In this document: one piece after another, positions 47,571 to 56,953 of the stretch
Layout of the letters: each line of letters opens with the position of its first letter
Numbering within the stretch: position 1 is the stretch's first letter
The notes under the pieces: generated by a model
What the model was told of the DNA's origin: nothing
Databases searched by the model: none
What the model saw: only the letters and a program-made list of their open reading frames with translations
Program-made: the position numbers and the translations under genes
Source of the DNA: CALVGQ01 sp031551965
Lineage (GTDB): Bacteria > Bacillota_I > Bacilli_A > Erysipelotrichales > Erysipelotrichaceae
Direction of reading: 5' to 3'
DNA: 64,000 bases
Assembly (NCBI GenBank): GCA_031551965.1
Contig: JAVBMW010000020.1
Location: 5,936-69,935 of the forward strand

Positions 47571-49412
47571 CTACTGCATCATCTCTTCCCATAATGTCAT
47601 TAATTTCTCTAATTCATTCACTTCATCATCAATCATTTGATCCAACTCATTCATTTTATTGAAATCATGATAATATTCAGGTTCAAAGCGAAGTGCTCTA
47701 AGTTCTTCTAGTTTTAGTTCCTGAGCTTCAATTTTCGCTTCAACTTTTTTGATTTCAGTTGGATTGATTCTTTTGATCACCTTTGGCTTTTCAACTTCTT
47801 TTTGAATAACTTTCTTTTCAATTATTTCTTCTTGACCTGTTTCAAATTGTGCATAACCATAAGGATAGTAATTCACTTGTCCATTTTTGATCTCCAATAT
47901 TGATGTTGCCATCTTTTGAATGAAATAACGGTCATGCGATACAAAAAGCAAGGTTCCATCATAATCCATCAGTGAATCTTCAAGTGCTTCTTTTCCTACA
48001 ATATCTAAATGGTTAGTAGGTTCATCTAAGATAAGGAAGTTAGCATTCTTTAACATTAGCTTTGCTAAGCTTAATCTTACCTTTTCACCGCCTGATAAAA
48101 TATTGACTGTTTTAAATACATCATCGCTTGAAAACAGAAAAGAACCTAAGATCGTTCTAACTTCAGTATGTTCCATTTCTGGATACTCATTCCATAATTC
48201 TTCAAGCACATTTCGGTTTGTCGTGAAATCAGCGAGTTGTTGATCAAAGTATCCCGCTTCAATCTGATGTCCTAGTTGAAAATCACCAGCTAACCGAGGA
48301 ACCTGATTCATAATCGTTTTTACTAAGGTTGACTTTCCTTCACCATTACCGCCTAGAATCGCAATACGATCACCATGATGTATCGTTAAATTGACAGTCG
48401 CCAAAGGACGATCATAACCAATGACTAAATTATCAATTTCAAGCACCGTTTTCCCACCTTTTTTACCGCTGTGAAACCGTGCTTTAAATGTTTTTGTATC
48501 ATCTTTGGTTGGTGAATCGATTTTTTCCATTCGATCAAGATACTTGATTTTACTCTGGGCAAAAGCTGCTTTGTTTTTCTTATATCGAAATTTTTCAATC
48601 AATGCACTGATCCGTTCGATTTCTTCCTGTTGGCGTTTATAAAGTCTTTCCTGTAAATCTTTATTTTCTTGTTTCTGTTTTAAAAACGAAGTGTAATTTC
48701 CAACATAACGAGTACATAATCCATATTCTAGTTCATATACAACATTTGCGATATTATCGATGAATGTTCTGTCATGGGAAACTAACACTACTGCCTTGGG
48801 GTATCGTTTGATGTATCCTTCTAGCCATTTGATCGTATCTAGATCCAAATGATTGGTCGGTTCATCCAACAATAAAATATCGGGTTTACTCAATAGTAAT
48901 TTTGCAAAAGCAAGCCTGGTTTTTTGTCCACCTGAAAATGAATTGATTGAACGATTTAAATCATCTTCTCCAAATCCAAATTTACTGAATACCGTATTCA
49001 TTTCGGATTGATAAGTATAACCCCCTAAAGACTCAAAATTTTGTTGAATCTGTGCATATTTATCTAACATACTCTCACTTGAATCTGTCTGCAATTTTTC
49101 CGCACAATCTTCCAATTGTCTTTGAACTTCAAATAAGTGTTCAAACACTCCCATACAATCTTCTTTTACTGTTTTCTCTTCACTAGTAAATACGCTTTGG
49201 GCAAGATAGCCAATCGATAAACCATTTAATTTATGGATCGACCCACTACTTAATTCAACTTCACCCATCATTACCTTTAATAAGGTTGACTTCCCACTTC
49301 CATTGCGTCCTACTAATGCTATTTTTTCTGTATCTCTTACTTCAAACTGCACATTTTCAAAAACTGTTTGTGCACCATAAGAGACAGTCGCTTTATTTAA
49401 TTGATAATTCAT
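47571..49412 (-). CDS. ABC-F family ATPase
   Basis: A 613-residue soluble protein with two ATP-binding cassettes and no membrane helices, the ABC-F plan of ribosome-acting translation factors. Cassette 1: GRNGSGKSTLLKVMM, NSFSGGQKTRLAFAKLL and ILLLDEPTNHLDLDTIK. Cassette 2: GGNGEGKSTLVKTIM, NILSGGEKVRLSLAKLML and LILDEPTNHLD. The linker between them is about 80 residues, and the C-terminal 80 residues are predicted coiled coil (KKVEAKIEAQELKLEELRAL). Members modulate the ribosomal E site or give antibiotic resistance. Which group this belongs to cannot be told. It starts two bases after the amidase-like gene. Confidence 0.9.
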   Translation of the reverse strand: MNYQLNKATVSYGAQTVFENVQFEVRDTEKIALVGRNGSGKSTLLKVMMGEVELSSGSIHKLNGLSIGYLAQSVFTSEEKTVKEDCMGVFEHLFEVQRQLEDCAEKLQTDSSESMLDKYAQIQQNFESLGGYTYQSEMNTVFSKFGFGEDDLNRSINSFSGGQKTRLAFAKLLLSKPDILLLDEPTNHLDLDTIKWLEGYIKRYPKAVVLVSHDRTFIDNIANVVYELEYGLCTRYVGNYTSFLKQKQENKDLQERLYKRQQEEIERISALIEKFRYKKNKAAFAQSKIKYLDRMEKIDSPTKDDTKTFKARFHSGKKGGKTVLEIDNLVIGYDRPLATVNLTIHHGDRIAILGGNGEGKSTLVKTIMNQVPRLAGDFQLGHQIEAGYFDQQLADFTTNRNVLEELWNEYPEMEHTEVRTILGSFLFSSDDVFKTVNILSGGEKVRLSLAKLMLKNANFLILDEPTNHLDIVGKEALEDSLMDYDGTLLFVSHDRYFIQKMATSILEIKNGQVNYYPYGYAQFETGQEEIIEKKVIQKEVEKPKVIKRINPTEIKKVEAKIEAQELKLEELRALRFEPEYYHDFNKMNELDQMIDDEVNELEKLMTLWEEMMQ

Positions 49413-49413
49413 C

Positions 49414-50721
49414 TTATTTTGCCTCTTTTATTCTTAAATATCGAGCAACCCCATCCGCAGTACTTTGGGCAATATTTTCTATTTCTGCATCCCATACTTC
49501 AATATCGGCAAGATTGCTTAAGTAAATATACTCTATAATGATCGCTTGCATTCCAAATCGATTGTCAAACGCAAAAGATCCATTTTCTGAGTTTGCTTTG
49601 TCCGAAAAAGTCGCTGCAGCTAACGCTTTTCCACCAGCTTCACGAATCATCATTCTTCCATCGAGTCCATTGAGTCTTCCCCCAGCGACAACTCCTGGGA
49701 TTTTACCTACTCCACTTGTTACTAGACTTGTGTTTTGAACAATATTGGATAATACAATATTCGCAAAACGATTCGATGAAAAGGATGAATACACAACCTG
49801 CGTTCCTCGAACACTCGTATTTGTTGCACGCAACATCTGTAAATCCAAATAATATTTCGCTTTGACCCCATATCCTTTATGAAGTCTACCTTCTAAACCA
49901 TAACTATTCACAATATCACTATCACTGTTTCGTGTTATGATCACCTTCAAACCATAACTCTCTAATTTCTCTTTCAACAAAACGGCAATACGATACGTTT
50001 CATCTGCCTCTATATGATCATTAAGCTGGATCCCTTTTTCCAGATAGCCACTATCATGAGAAAAATGACCCGGATCAATAACCACATCATAAATATTAGT
50101 TGGAGCCTTTTCCTCCTCAACCTTGATTAATAGGAATTGTTCAGTTAAATAATCCGTTGTATCCTCTTCATTATTAAACATTGATTGATCCGCAAGTAAT
50201 GTAACTTTATGATTCATACCATTTCGAGTAACAGTATAAAATTCTTCTTTAATTAGATCAGTAGCTACAAGTCTTGATGTTTTAGTATCCTGCAATAAAT
50301 AGGCAGAGTAAAAACCTTCTTCTAAGTCTTCTAATGGAATTTGCGAATCAACATTCTTTTCTAGAATATACATTTTTTCTTCTTGGGTACAAATATTTTT
50401 AAGAATGATTGTTTTTCCAACTAAAAAATCTTTCTGATCAATCTTATAGGGTTCAGAAAATAAATTTAATGTTTCACCATAAAACAAATAATCGCTGACT
50501 TGGATCGTTTGTTCAGTTGTCGCTTCTTTTTCTAATATTGTACGAGTCGCTGCATCATTAACACCGCAGATACCATAAACATTGACTTTTTCTTTTCTTT
50601 CATATTTGAGTAAAAAATCAAGTCCTGTAAAAGCTAGTACTACAGCTAAAAAGACCAGTAGGACCCATTGCCACTGAATCTTATTTTTCTTTGGTACATA
50701 GCTTTTTGAATTTAAACTCAT
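49414..50721 (-). CDS. N-acetylmuramoyl-L-alanine amidase-like (Amidase_3) protein
   Basis: A 435-residue membrane-anchored protein. Residues about 18-38 are a membrane helix. About 150 residues of unassigned extracytoplasmic sequence follow, then an Amidase_3 domain (about 210-430). The first metal motif VVIDPGHFSHDSGYLEKG is present, NDHIEADE supplies the Glu ligand, and IIIEYIYLSN holds the late catalytic Glu. The second metal His, in the usual SxHxN segment, seems replaced: the equivalent region reads KAKYYLDLQMLRATN. Activity is therefore uncertain. The gene precedes the ABC-F gene by two bases. Confidence 0.75.
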   Translation of the reverse strand: MSLNSKSYVPKKNKIQWQWVLLVFLAVVLAFTGLDFLLKYERKEKVNVYGICGVNDAATRTILEKEATTEQTIQVSDYLFYGETLNLFSEPYKIDQKDFLVGKTIILKNICTQEEKMYILEKNVDSQIPLEDLEEGFYSAYLLQDTKTSRLVATDLIKEEFYTVTRNGMNHKVTLLADQSMFNNEEDTTDYLTEQFLLIKVEEEKAPTNIYDVVIDPGHFSHDSGYLEKGIQLNDHIEADETYRIAVLLKEKLESYGLKVIITRNSDSDIVNSYGLEGRLHKGYGVKAKYYLDLQMLRATNTSVRGTQVVYSSFSSNRFANIVLSNIVQNTSLVTSGVGKIPGVVAGGRLNGLDGRMMIREAGGKALAAATFSDKANSENGSFAFDNRFGMQAIIIEYIYLSNLADIEVWDAEIENIAQSTADGVARYLRIKEAK

Positions 50722-50730
50722 GAGTACTCC

Positions 50731-51537
50731 TTATAATTGAATATCAACAATGTGTTTAGGTTTTTGTGCCTCTATTGGCGGAGGTGTCATATAACTTGGT
50801 GCAATCGCTGTGCATAAATATTCATGGGAATGATGAGCGATCGGTAACATTAAATCTTCGAACTTTACTCTTTGAGTAGGATACAAATCCTCTTTCAAAA
50901 AAATAAATGGTTTGAATGGACTTTTAAAAGTCCATGTCAAATCAAATCCGATATATTTAGAACCTGCGCAAATTTTACCATAAGTGCGTGCGTTCCACAT
51001 GAATAACTTTTTTAATAAATAAGGATTGATTCCAATATTATCGATTAAAATTAAAATTGGCATCAATATTTGATTAGCGATCCGAAAAGGTAAATCAATA
51101 AACTTGTTTGTTGTACAGGCATCATAAACAAAGACATCAATAAAAATACCATCACTGTCCTTACAACGATTTTTTAATAGTGTGTTCACTTCTTCTAGGT
51201 AGGTTCCTTTTTTGCGTATTTTCATACCAGGTATTAAAACATTATATTCTTTGTGAGTATCGAAACATTGAAAACAATATCCCTCTGGTAGATCAGTTTT
51301 CAAAACTTCAATAAATTTTTTGTAGTCTGTCAACATCATCCCAATATCCAGATCATCGTCCCATGGTATAAAACCACCATGGCGCACTGCACCAAGAGCC
51401 GATCCTCCATTTAAGAAATAAGGAATATCATTTTTTACACAAATATCATCAATGACTTTTACCATTTCTAAAAGAACTTTATGTACATCATGAACATAAA
51501 TATTACCATTCTCTGTTTCTTTTAATAAATATTCCAT
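50731..51537 (-). CDS. LicD family phosphotransferase-like protein
   Basis: A 268-residue protein of the LicD/FKTN nucleotidyltransferase-like family, which attaches phosphocholine or similar phospho-groups to cell-surface glycans. The signature NGGSALGAVRHGGFIPWDDD and LDIGMM holds the metal-binding Asp residues. The later part contains IFIDVFVYDACT and helical sequence. An extra start at 51546 exists, but AGGTG six bases before the ATG at 51537 (MEYLLKE) is better. No other surface-glycan genes are next to it. The acceptor and donor are unknown. Confidence 0.83.
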   Translation of the reverse strand: MEYLLKETENGNIYVHDVHKVLLEMVKVIDDICVKNDIPYFLNGGSALGAVRHGGFIPWDDDLDIGMMLTDYKKFIEVLKTDLPEGYCFQCFDTHKEYNVLIPGMKIRKKGTYLEEVNTLLKNRCKDSDGIFIDVFVYDACTTNKFIDLPFRIANQILMPILILIDNIGINPYLLKKLFMWNARTYGKICAGSKYIGFDLTWTFKSPFKPFIFLKEDLYPTQRVKFEDLMLPIAHHSHEYLCTAIAPSYMTPPPIEAQKPKHIVDIQL

Positions 51538-51581
51538 TTCAATCACCTACCGTTCTATTATAAAGGAACCATTACTATTTC

Positions 51582-52574
51582 TCAAATATTTTTATTTGTT
51601 GACATGACTCCCACTAATGCATGCGGTAAATATGCTTCTTCTAAATAAGTTATTTCTTCATTTGTTAATTCTATTTCAGTACTGGACACGATATCAGATA
51701 ATTGTGAAATACTGGTTGCCCCAACGATCGGAACACTTCCTTTTGCAAGTAGCCAACCAAGAGCTATCTGAGTGCGGGTCCATTGATGTTTGTCGGCAAT
51801 TTCTTTGACTCGATTAACGATTATTGAATCTTGTTTAGCTGTTTGATCATATTTGTTTGCTGCATAGGTATCTTCCAACAGTCTTTTAGTCTGTTCACTT
51901 TTATCTTTAACTAATCTTCCAGATGCTAAAGAACTATAGGAAGTGTAGGCAATATTTTCTTCTTTACAACATGGTATCATTTCTTTTTCTTCTTCTCTGA
52001 ACAACAAATTATAATGGCCCTGCATACTCACAAATTGGGCCCATCCTTTTGATTTCGCAAGATTATTTGCTTTAATAAGTTGCCAAGCAAAACAATTTGA
52101 AATACCGATAGCCCTAGTTTTACCGAGTAACACTAGTTCATTAAAAGCTTCCATAACTTCTTCAAGATCAGAATTATAATCCCACATATGAAGAATATAC
52201 AAATCAACATAATCAACACCAAGATTTTTTAAACTTTGATCAATATTTTTAAAGAGATGTTCTTTAATGGTAATTCCACTATTAACATCTTCTAAACTTC
52301 TTCCTGGTGTTTTTGTAGCGATGACAACCTTTTCTCTTTGGGTAAGTTTTTTTAAGGCACGTCCCAAATACAGTTCACTTGTTCCATTTTGATAGCTAAT
52401 TGCTGTATCAAAAAAATTGATCCCAATCTCCAATGCTTTTTGAATGATTTCAGTTGTTTTGTCCTCATCCAGTACCCACGAGTGCATCCCTTGATTAGGG
52501 TCACCAAAACTCATGCATCCTAGACAAAGCTCGGATACCATTAAATCTGATTTTCCAAGTTTTTTATATCTCAT
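51582..52574 (-). CDS. Aldo/keto reductase
   Basis: A 330-residue NAD(P)H-dependent oxidoreductase with the aldo/keto reductase barrel, close to the group of Gfo-like general stress reductases (IolS, YhdN). Catalytic landmarks are FFDTAISYQNGTSELYLG with the catalytic Asp and Tyr, VIATKTPG with Lys, and YVDLYILHMWDYN with His. RAIGISNCFAWQL and the late QIALGWLLAKGSVPIVGATS complete the family pattern. The natural substrate is not evident. It is independent of the neighbouring LicD gene (44 bases apart in the same direction). Confidence 0.9.
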   Translation of the reverse strand: MRYKKLGKSDLMVSELCLGCMSFGDPNQGMHSWVLDEDKTTEIIQKALEIGINFFDTAISYQNGTSELYLGRALKKLTQREKVVIATKTPGRSLEDVNSGITIKEHLFKNIDQSLKNLGVDYVDLYILHMWDYNSDLEEVMEAFNELVLLGKTRAIGISNCFAWQLIKANNLAKSKGWAQFVSMQGHYNLLFREEEKEMIPCCKEENIAYTSYSSLASGRLVKDKSEQTKRLLEDTYAANKYDQTAKQDSIIVNRVKEIADKHQWTRTQIALGWLLAKGSVPIVGATSISQLSDIVSSTEIELTNEEITYLEEAYLPHALVGVMSTNKNI

Positions 52575-52624
52575 AACTTATTCCTCATACTCCATTATAA
52601 AGCATTTTTAATAAGAAAAGGACA

Positions 52625-53176
52625 TTAACTAGTAACATCCTTAATTTTGTTTTTGATTTTGATGATGTTTTGTTTCAAATCATCATCACCCTTTATTTTT
52701 AATACTGTGCACGGTACTATCTTAATCCAATCTACATGACCTTTTAAACAACGCATAGGAGGATAACTTGAGTCATATTGTCTAGCCCACTCGAGAAATT
52801 CAATATGTTTCTGTACCATATCACCATGTACGATACGATCACCATATTTTGATAACTCTCGTTTTCGAAGTCTTTTGATTCGAATATCAGATGGAGTATA
52901 GACAAACACCGCTAGATCAAGTAAGGGAAGAAAAGGTTCTTCCCAGCCAAGCATATCTCCTGACAGCACAAATTGATCGCAACTATCTATTTTAGACATC
53001 AAATTCTCGATTCTCTCTTCTTTACTATTTGAACTGGTATAAGGAATTTCAGTTTCCCCTTTCCAATAAATATCATCCAAATCGATATGAGTTGCATTCA
53101 ATTCTTTCGCTAATTGTTTACCAATCGTAGTCGTACCAGAACCAGAAGCTCCAAATACAAGTATCCCAGTTGACAT
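52625..53176 (-). CDS. P-loop kinase-like ATPase (adenylate kinase-like fold)
   Basis: A 183-residue small nucleotide-binding protein. The Walker A loop is GASGSGTTTIGKQLAKEL (about 9-26), followed by THIDLDDIYWKGETEIPY, a substrate-binding aspartate region. Later landmarks are FVLSGDMLGWEEPFLPLLDL and VYTPSDIRIKRLRKRELSKY. It resembles AAA/shikimate-kinase type proteins of unknown substrate. Its ATG overlaps the asnS stop codon (TAATG), so it is coupled to asnS. No conserved link between the two functions is known to me. Confidence 0.75.
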   Translation of the reverse strand: MSTGILVFGASGSGTTTIGKQLAKELNATHIDLDDIYWKGETEIPYTSSNSKEERIENLMSKIDSCDQFVLSGDMLGWEEPFLPLLDLAVFVYTPSDIRIKRLRKRELSKYGDRIVHGDMVQKHIEFLEWARQYDSSYPPMRCLKGHVDWIKIVPCTVLKIKGDDDLKQNIIKIKNKIKDVTS

Positions 53177-54585
53177 TAGAAATCTAAGTTACGTGGAGTT
53201 CTCGCAAACGGAATGACATCACGAATATTTTGCATTCCTGTAATATACATTAAGAAACGTTCAAATCCAAGCCCAAACCCTGCATGTTTTACACCACCAA
53301 AGCGACGTAGATCCAAATACCATTCAATTACATCACGATCAATATTGAAATCAGTAATTTTCTTCTCTAAAATATCAAGACGTTCTTCACGTTGAGAAGC
53401 TCCTACTAATTCCCCAATACTAGGAACTAAAAGATCTGTTGCGGCAACTGTTTTTCCATCGTCATTATCGCGCATATAGAATGCTTTGATATCACGTGGA
53501 TAATCAGTTAAGAAGACAGGCCCATTCACAATTTTCTCACAAATATATCGTTCATGTTCAGATTGTAAATCAGCTCCCCATTCAACAGGATATTCAAATT
53601 TCACATCAGCTTTTTTCAAGATTTCGACAGCTTCAGTATAAGTCATTTTTCTAAATTCAGAGTTTTTTACAGCAGTTAAACGTTCAAGTAATGTTTTATC
53701 AATCATTTCATTGAAGAATTTCATTTCTTCAGGACAGTTTTCCATTACATACTCAATTAAGAATTTAACCATATCTTCAATTAGATCCATATCATCATCC
53801 AAATCCGCAAAAGCGATTTCTGGTTCGATCATCCAAAATTCGTTAGCGTGTCTAGTTGTATTAGATCTTTCTGATCTAAAAGTTGGTCCAAATGTATAGA
53901 TATCTCTAAATGCTAGCGCAAATGCTTCACCATGGAGTTGACCAGAACCAGTCAAGAAAGCTTCCTTACCAAACAAATCTTCTTCAAAATCAACTTTCCC
54001 ATCTTTAACTGGTGTTTTGTTGAAATCTAAAGCTGATACTTTAAACATTTGGTTTGATCCTTCACAATCTGAGCATGTGATCAATGGTGTAGTAACATAC
54101 ACAAATCCTTGAGATTGAAAAAACTCATGAATAGCCATCGCTAAAACTGAACGTACTCTAAATACAGCACTGAATGTATTTGTACGAGGTCTTAAGTGAC
54201 TGATATCTCGTAAATATTCAAAACTATGTCTTTTCTTTTGAAGCGGATAATCACTGTCACAAGCTCCTTCTAACACAACCTCAGTCACTTCGATCTCATA
54301 TGGTTGCTTATTGTCAGGAGTATGTTTAAATATACCTGTTACAGTAAGGGCAGTTCCAGTCAAATATTTAGTAACTTCATCATAGTTTTCTAATTTTGAA
54401 GTATATACAAGCTGTGCACTCTTAAAATAAGTCCCATCATTGAGTTCAATAAATCCTACTGATCCATTGTCACGATTTGTTCTTACCCATCCTTGGACCT
54501 GCACATATTCAAGTTGATCCATTTCTAATTTGGTGCCAGATTGAACTAGCTCGTAGCATTCGCGAATCGTCATAAATGTTAACAT
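53176..54585 (-). CDS. asnS: Asparaginyl-tRNA synthetase
   Basis: Class II synthetase charging tRNA-Asn, 469 residues. The N-terminal OB fold (about 15-110) reads VQVQGWVRTNRDNGSVGFIE. Class II motif 2 is TFGPTFRSERSNTTRHANEF and motif 3 is GGVKHAGFGLGFERFLMYIT, with FARTPRNLDF at the C-terminus. An upstream start at 54648 runs into the T-box terminator, so the ATG at 54585 with GGAGGAA is used. The T-box leader means expression responds to uncharged tRNA-Asn. Confidence 0.95.
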   Translation of the reverse strand: MLTFMTIRECYELVQSGTKLEMDQLEYVQVQGWVRTNRDNGSVGFIELNDGTYFKSAQLVYTSKLENYDEVTKYLTGTALTVTGIFKHTPDNKQPYEIEVTEVVLEGACDSDYPLQKKRHSFEYLRDISHLRPRTNTFSAVFRVRSVLAMAIHEFFQSQGFVYVTTPLITCSDCEGSNQMFKVSALDFNKTPVKDGKVDFEEDLFGKEAFLTGSGQLHGEAFALAFRDIYTFGPTFRSERSNTTRHANEFWMIEPEIAFADLDDDMDLIEDMVKFLIEYVMENCPEEMKFFNEMIDKTLLERLTAVKNSEFRKMTYTEAVEILKKADVKFEYPVEWGADLQSEHERYICEKIVNGPVFLTDYPRDIKAFYMRDNDDGKTVAATDLLVPSIGELVGASQREERLDILEKKITDFNIDRDVIEWYLDLRRFGGVKHAGFGLGFERFLMYITGMQNIRDVIPFARTPRNLDF

Positions 54586-54604
54586 AATTTTTCCTCCTAT
54601 AAAT

Positions 54605-54811
54605 AAAAAACGTCCCTTAATAAAGGAACGATGTTTTCGTGGTGCCATCCTATTTCATGCAATAAATTGCATCTTTAGTTCCGTAACGGGGAAATTCGGA
54701 GCTACTTTGCATAGCTCAACTCCAGAAGTGTTTCACATCTTCAGTCCAGTATTTGGCTTCCACTATCCCAAACTCGCTAAACCTTCTTTGAAGTGCAGTC
54801 TTCTTTCAACG
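54605..54811 (-). promoter_or_regulatory. T-box leader of asnS
   Basis: The minus strand has the T-box core AGGATGGCACCACG (54638-54651). A terminator with stem CGTTCCTT/AAGGGACG and six T (54630-54605) follows. Further upstream the leader is rich in paired elements, with an AAC triplet near 54735 as a possible Asn specifier. It fills the gap between rex and asnS. Two of the core positions differ from the strongest consensus (A for G), still within known variation. Confidence 0.85.
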
Positions 54812-55435
54812 TTATTTTTTTATTGAATTAGTCTCAAAGACTAATTCTTGTATCATACTCACGACATCAACAGGTCGAACTGAAACATTTTTCGGTACTT
54901 GGAAATGTTCATGAGTAAAATCTACTAAACCTATAATACCACATTCTATGAGTTTATCTACAGTTTCTTGTACATTTTGTGAAATACATAAAATCGCAAT
55001 ACGACATCCTGCAGGCATTTTTTCCTGTAATTGTTCTAAAGGATATACTGGAATCGGTGTTTTCCCAACTTTTTCAGGATATAAGTCGAACCCACATACA
55101 ACTTCACCGACAACATAATTCCATCGATTATAATTCATCAATGCTTTTCCTAAATTCCCAGACCCAACAATAATGATTTTTTCATCAAAACTCATACCTA
55201 ACTCTTCACTGAAGATTTCAATCAAGCGTTGTACATCATAACCATATCCTTGTTTTCCAAGAGATCCTAAAAAAGAAAAGTCACGGCGGATCGTAGTAGA
55301 TTCAATGTCAACGTATTCAGACAATTCTTTTGACATCACTCGAGTTACACCTTTTGAGTATAGCTTACGCAATGCTTTCAAATAAACTGGATAGCGTTGT
55401 AATGTTGCCTTTGGTACTAATTGTTTATTGTTCAT
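54812..55435 (-). CDS. rex: Redox-sensing repressor Rex
   Basis: A 207-residue repressor that binds DNA when NADH is low and releases it when NADH is high. The N-terminal winged helix (about 10-75) includes VTRVMSKELSEYVDIESTTI and RRDFSFLGSLGKQGYGYDVQ. The NADH Rossmann domain has IIVGSGNLGKALMNYNRWNY, and the C-terminal swap helix reads PVDVVSMIQELVFE. Its promoter overlaps a palindrome resembling a Rex operator, so self-regulation is likely. It may control fermentation and perhaps rnf, though no clear Rex site was found before rnfC. Confidence 0.93.
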   Translation of the reverse strand: MNNKQLVPKATLQRYPVYLKALRKLYSKGVTRVMSKELSEYVDIESTTIRRDFSFLGSLGKQGYGYDVQRLIEIFSEELGMSFDEKIIIVGSGNLGKALMNYNRWNYVVGEVVCGFDLYPEKVGKTPIPVYPLEQLQEKMPAGCRIAILCISQNVQETVDKLIECGIIGLVDFTHEHFQVPKNVSVRPVDVVSMIQELVFETNSIKK

Positions 55436-55449
55436 TTTTTAATCACCTG

Positions 55450-55482
55450 TGTGCATTATATCACATTTTTTTCTTTTGTGAA
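55450..55482 (-). promoter_or_regulatory. rex promoter with a candidate Rex operator
   Basis: On the minus strand TTCACA (55477-55482) and TATAAT (55455-55460) are 16 bases apart. TGTGATATAATGCACA (55450-55465) overlaps the -10 box and matches about 13 of 18 positions of the Rex consensus TTGTGAAATATTTCACAA. It is a symmetric TGTG...CACA element. Confidence 0.5.
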
Positions 55483-55499
55483 ACATTTAATTAATTTCA

Positions 55500-56507
55500 C
55501 TATACCAAATCTTTAGAAGGTGTTGCGCCAATACTAAGATCGGCAAATGGAACATGATCATATGCAACATGCCCTGCTGCACCTATCATAGCTGCATTAT
55601 CTGTACAGCACCAAAGTGGTGGCAATGTAAGTTTAATATCTTCAATATTTTCAAATTTTTCGCTTAATTTTTCACGTATACGACTGTTTGCCGCTACACC
55701 ACCCGCAAGCACAAATTGCTTTACGTCATAATTACTAATTGCCAACATTGATTTACTGATTAGATCATTCAATGCAGTTTCTTGAAAGGCATAGGCTAAA
55801 TCTGCATCAATAATCTCACGTCCGTTTCTTTTTTCTCTGTCGATCAGTTGAAGCACCGCTGACTTTAATCCGCTAAATGAAAAATTGTAAACCCCATCCG
55901 CTTTGCATGTGGGTAACTTATAATTCGCTTTTCCTTGTTTTGCGAGTTTATCAATAACTGGTCCACCTGGATATCCTAAGCCTAAAACTCTCGCTACTTT
56001 ATCATAGGCTTCCCCAATCGCATCATCTTGAGTTGATCCCAAGATATCAAAAGACCATTCATCTTTCATATAAACTAACTCACTATGGCCTCCAGACACA
56101 ACTAGAGCCAAGAGTGGAAATTGCATATCATCGATAAAGGCATTAGCATAAATGTGCCCTGCAATATGATGCAAAGGTAAAAGCGGTTTATTATACATCC
56201 AGGCAAGAGTTTTCGCCGCCATTACGCCGACATGAAGTGATCCAATAAGACCTGGTCCTTGTGTCATTGCAATCGCATCGATATCATCCATTGTTAAATT
56301 ACTTTTAATTATTGCTTCTTCTATTACCAAGGAAATATTTTCCACATGGATTCTTGAGGCAACTTCAGGAATAACTCCGCCAAAAGAAGTATGTATATTA
56401 ATTTGAGTAGATACTACATTTGAAAGTATTTCTTTTCCATTTTTAACGACAGCACAAGCAGTTTCATCACAACTACTTTCAATTGCCAATATAATTCGAT
56501 CAGCCAC
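55500..56507 (-). CDS. tsaD: tRNA t6A threonylcarbamoyltransferase TsaD
   Basis: A 335-residue enzyme that transfers threonylcarbamoyl to A37 of ANN-decoding tRNAs. The N-terminus ILAIESSCDETACAVVKNGK and the metal motif LLPLHHIAGHIYA (two His) are typical. GEAYDKVARVLGLGYPGGPV, FSFSGLKSAVL and VLAGGVAANSRIREKL are further landmarks. It shares its first base with the last base of rimI. It belongs with TsaB and TsaE in the same run. Universal and essential function, no anomaly. Confidence 0.96.
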   Translation of the reverse strand: MADRIILAIESSCDETACAVVKNGKEILSNVVSTQINIHTSFGGVIPEVASRIHVENISLVIEEAIIKSNLTMDDIDAIAMTQGPGLIGSLHVGVMAAKTLAWMYNKPLLPLHHIAGHIYANAFIDDMQFPLLALVVSGGHSELVYMKDEWSFDILGSTQDDAIGEAYDKVARVLGLGYPGGPVIDKLAKQGKANYKLPTCKADGVYNFSFSGLKSAVLQLIDREKRNGREIIDADLAYAFQETALNDLISKSMLAISNYDVKQFVLAGGVAANSRIREKLSEKFENIEDIKLTLPPLWCCTDNAAMIGAAGHVAYDHVPFADLSIGATPSKDLV

Positions 56508-56953
56508 TATAGTAACCCTCCTATCGCCTTCATCATAAAATAAGCATCTTCATGATTATCTTCATAATAATTTTCTCTAATATTTATAATTTCAAAACCG
56601 TATTTTTTATACAAAGCAATCGCAGCATCATTGCTTATACGAACTTCTAATGAAATCGTTTCACATCCTGCTTGTATTGATTCATTTATAATTAGCTCCA
56701 TCAACTTAGAAGCTATCTTTTTTCTTTGATGAGTTTTTTTAATTCCAATATTTGTGATTTGAGCTTGATCAAAGATATTCCAAAAACCACAGAATCCTAC
56801 TACTTTATCTTCCTCGATCCATACATAATTATGAGAGAACTCATTTTCGTTCAATTCATACAAAAAAGCTTGTCTATTCCATGGACTTGTGAAAATATCT
56901 CTTTCTATTTCTAGCACTCCATCAAGGTGTGCTTCAGTCATAACTTCAATCAT
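56507..56953 (-). CDS. rimI: Ribosomal-protein-alanine acetyltransferase RimI
   Basis: A 148-residue GNAT enzyme of the RimI type, found between tsaB and tsaD in many Firmicutes. Landmarks are MIEVMTEAHLDGVLEIERDI, SPWNRQAFLYELNEN, the acetyl-CoA site GIKKTHQRKKIASKLMELII, and EVRISNDAAIALYKKYGFEI. RimI acetylates the N-terminal alanine of ribosomal protein S18 in Escherichia coli; the target here is inferred. It overlaps tsaB by four bases. Confidence 0.9.
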   Translation of the reverse strand: MIEVMTEAHLDGVLEIERDIFTSPWNRQAFLYELNENEFSHNYVWIEEDKVVGFCGFWNIFDQAQITNIGIKKTHQRKKIASKLMELIINESIQAGCETISLEVRISNDAAIALYKKYGFEIINIRENYYEDNHEDAYFMMKAIGGLL

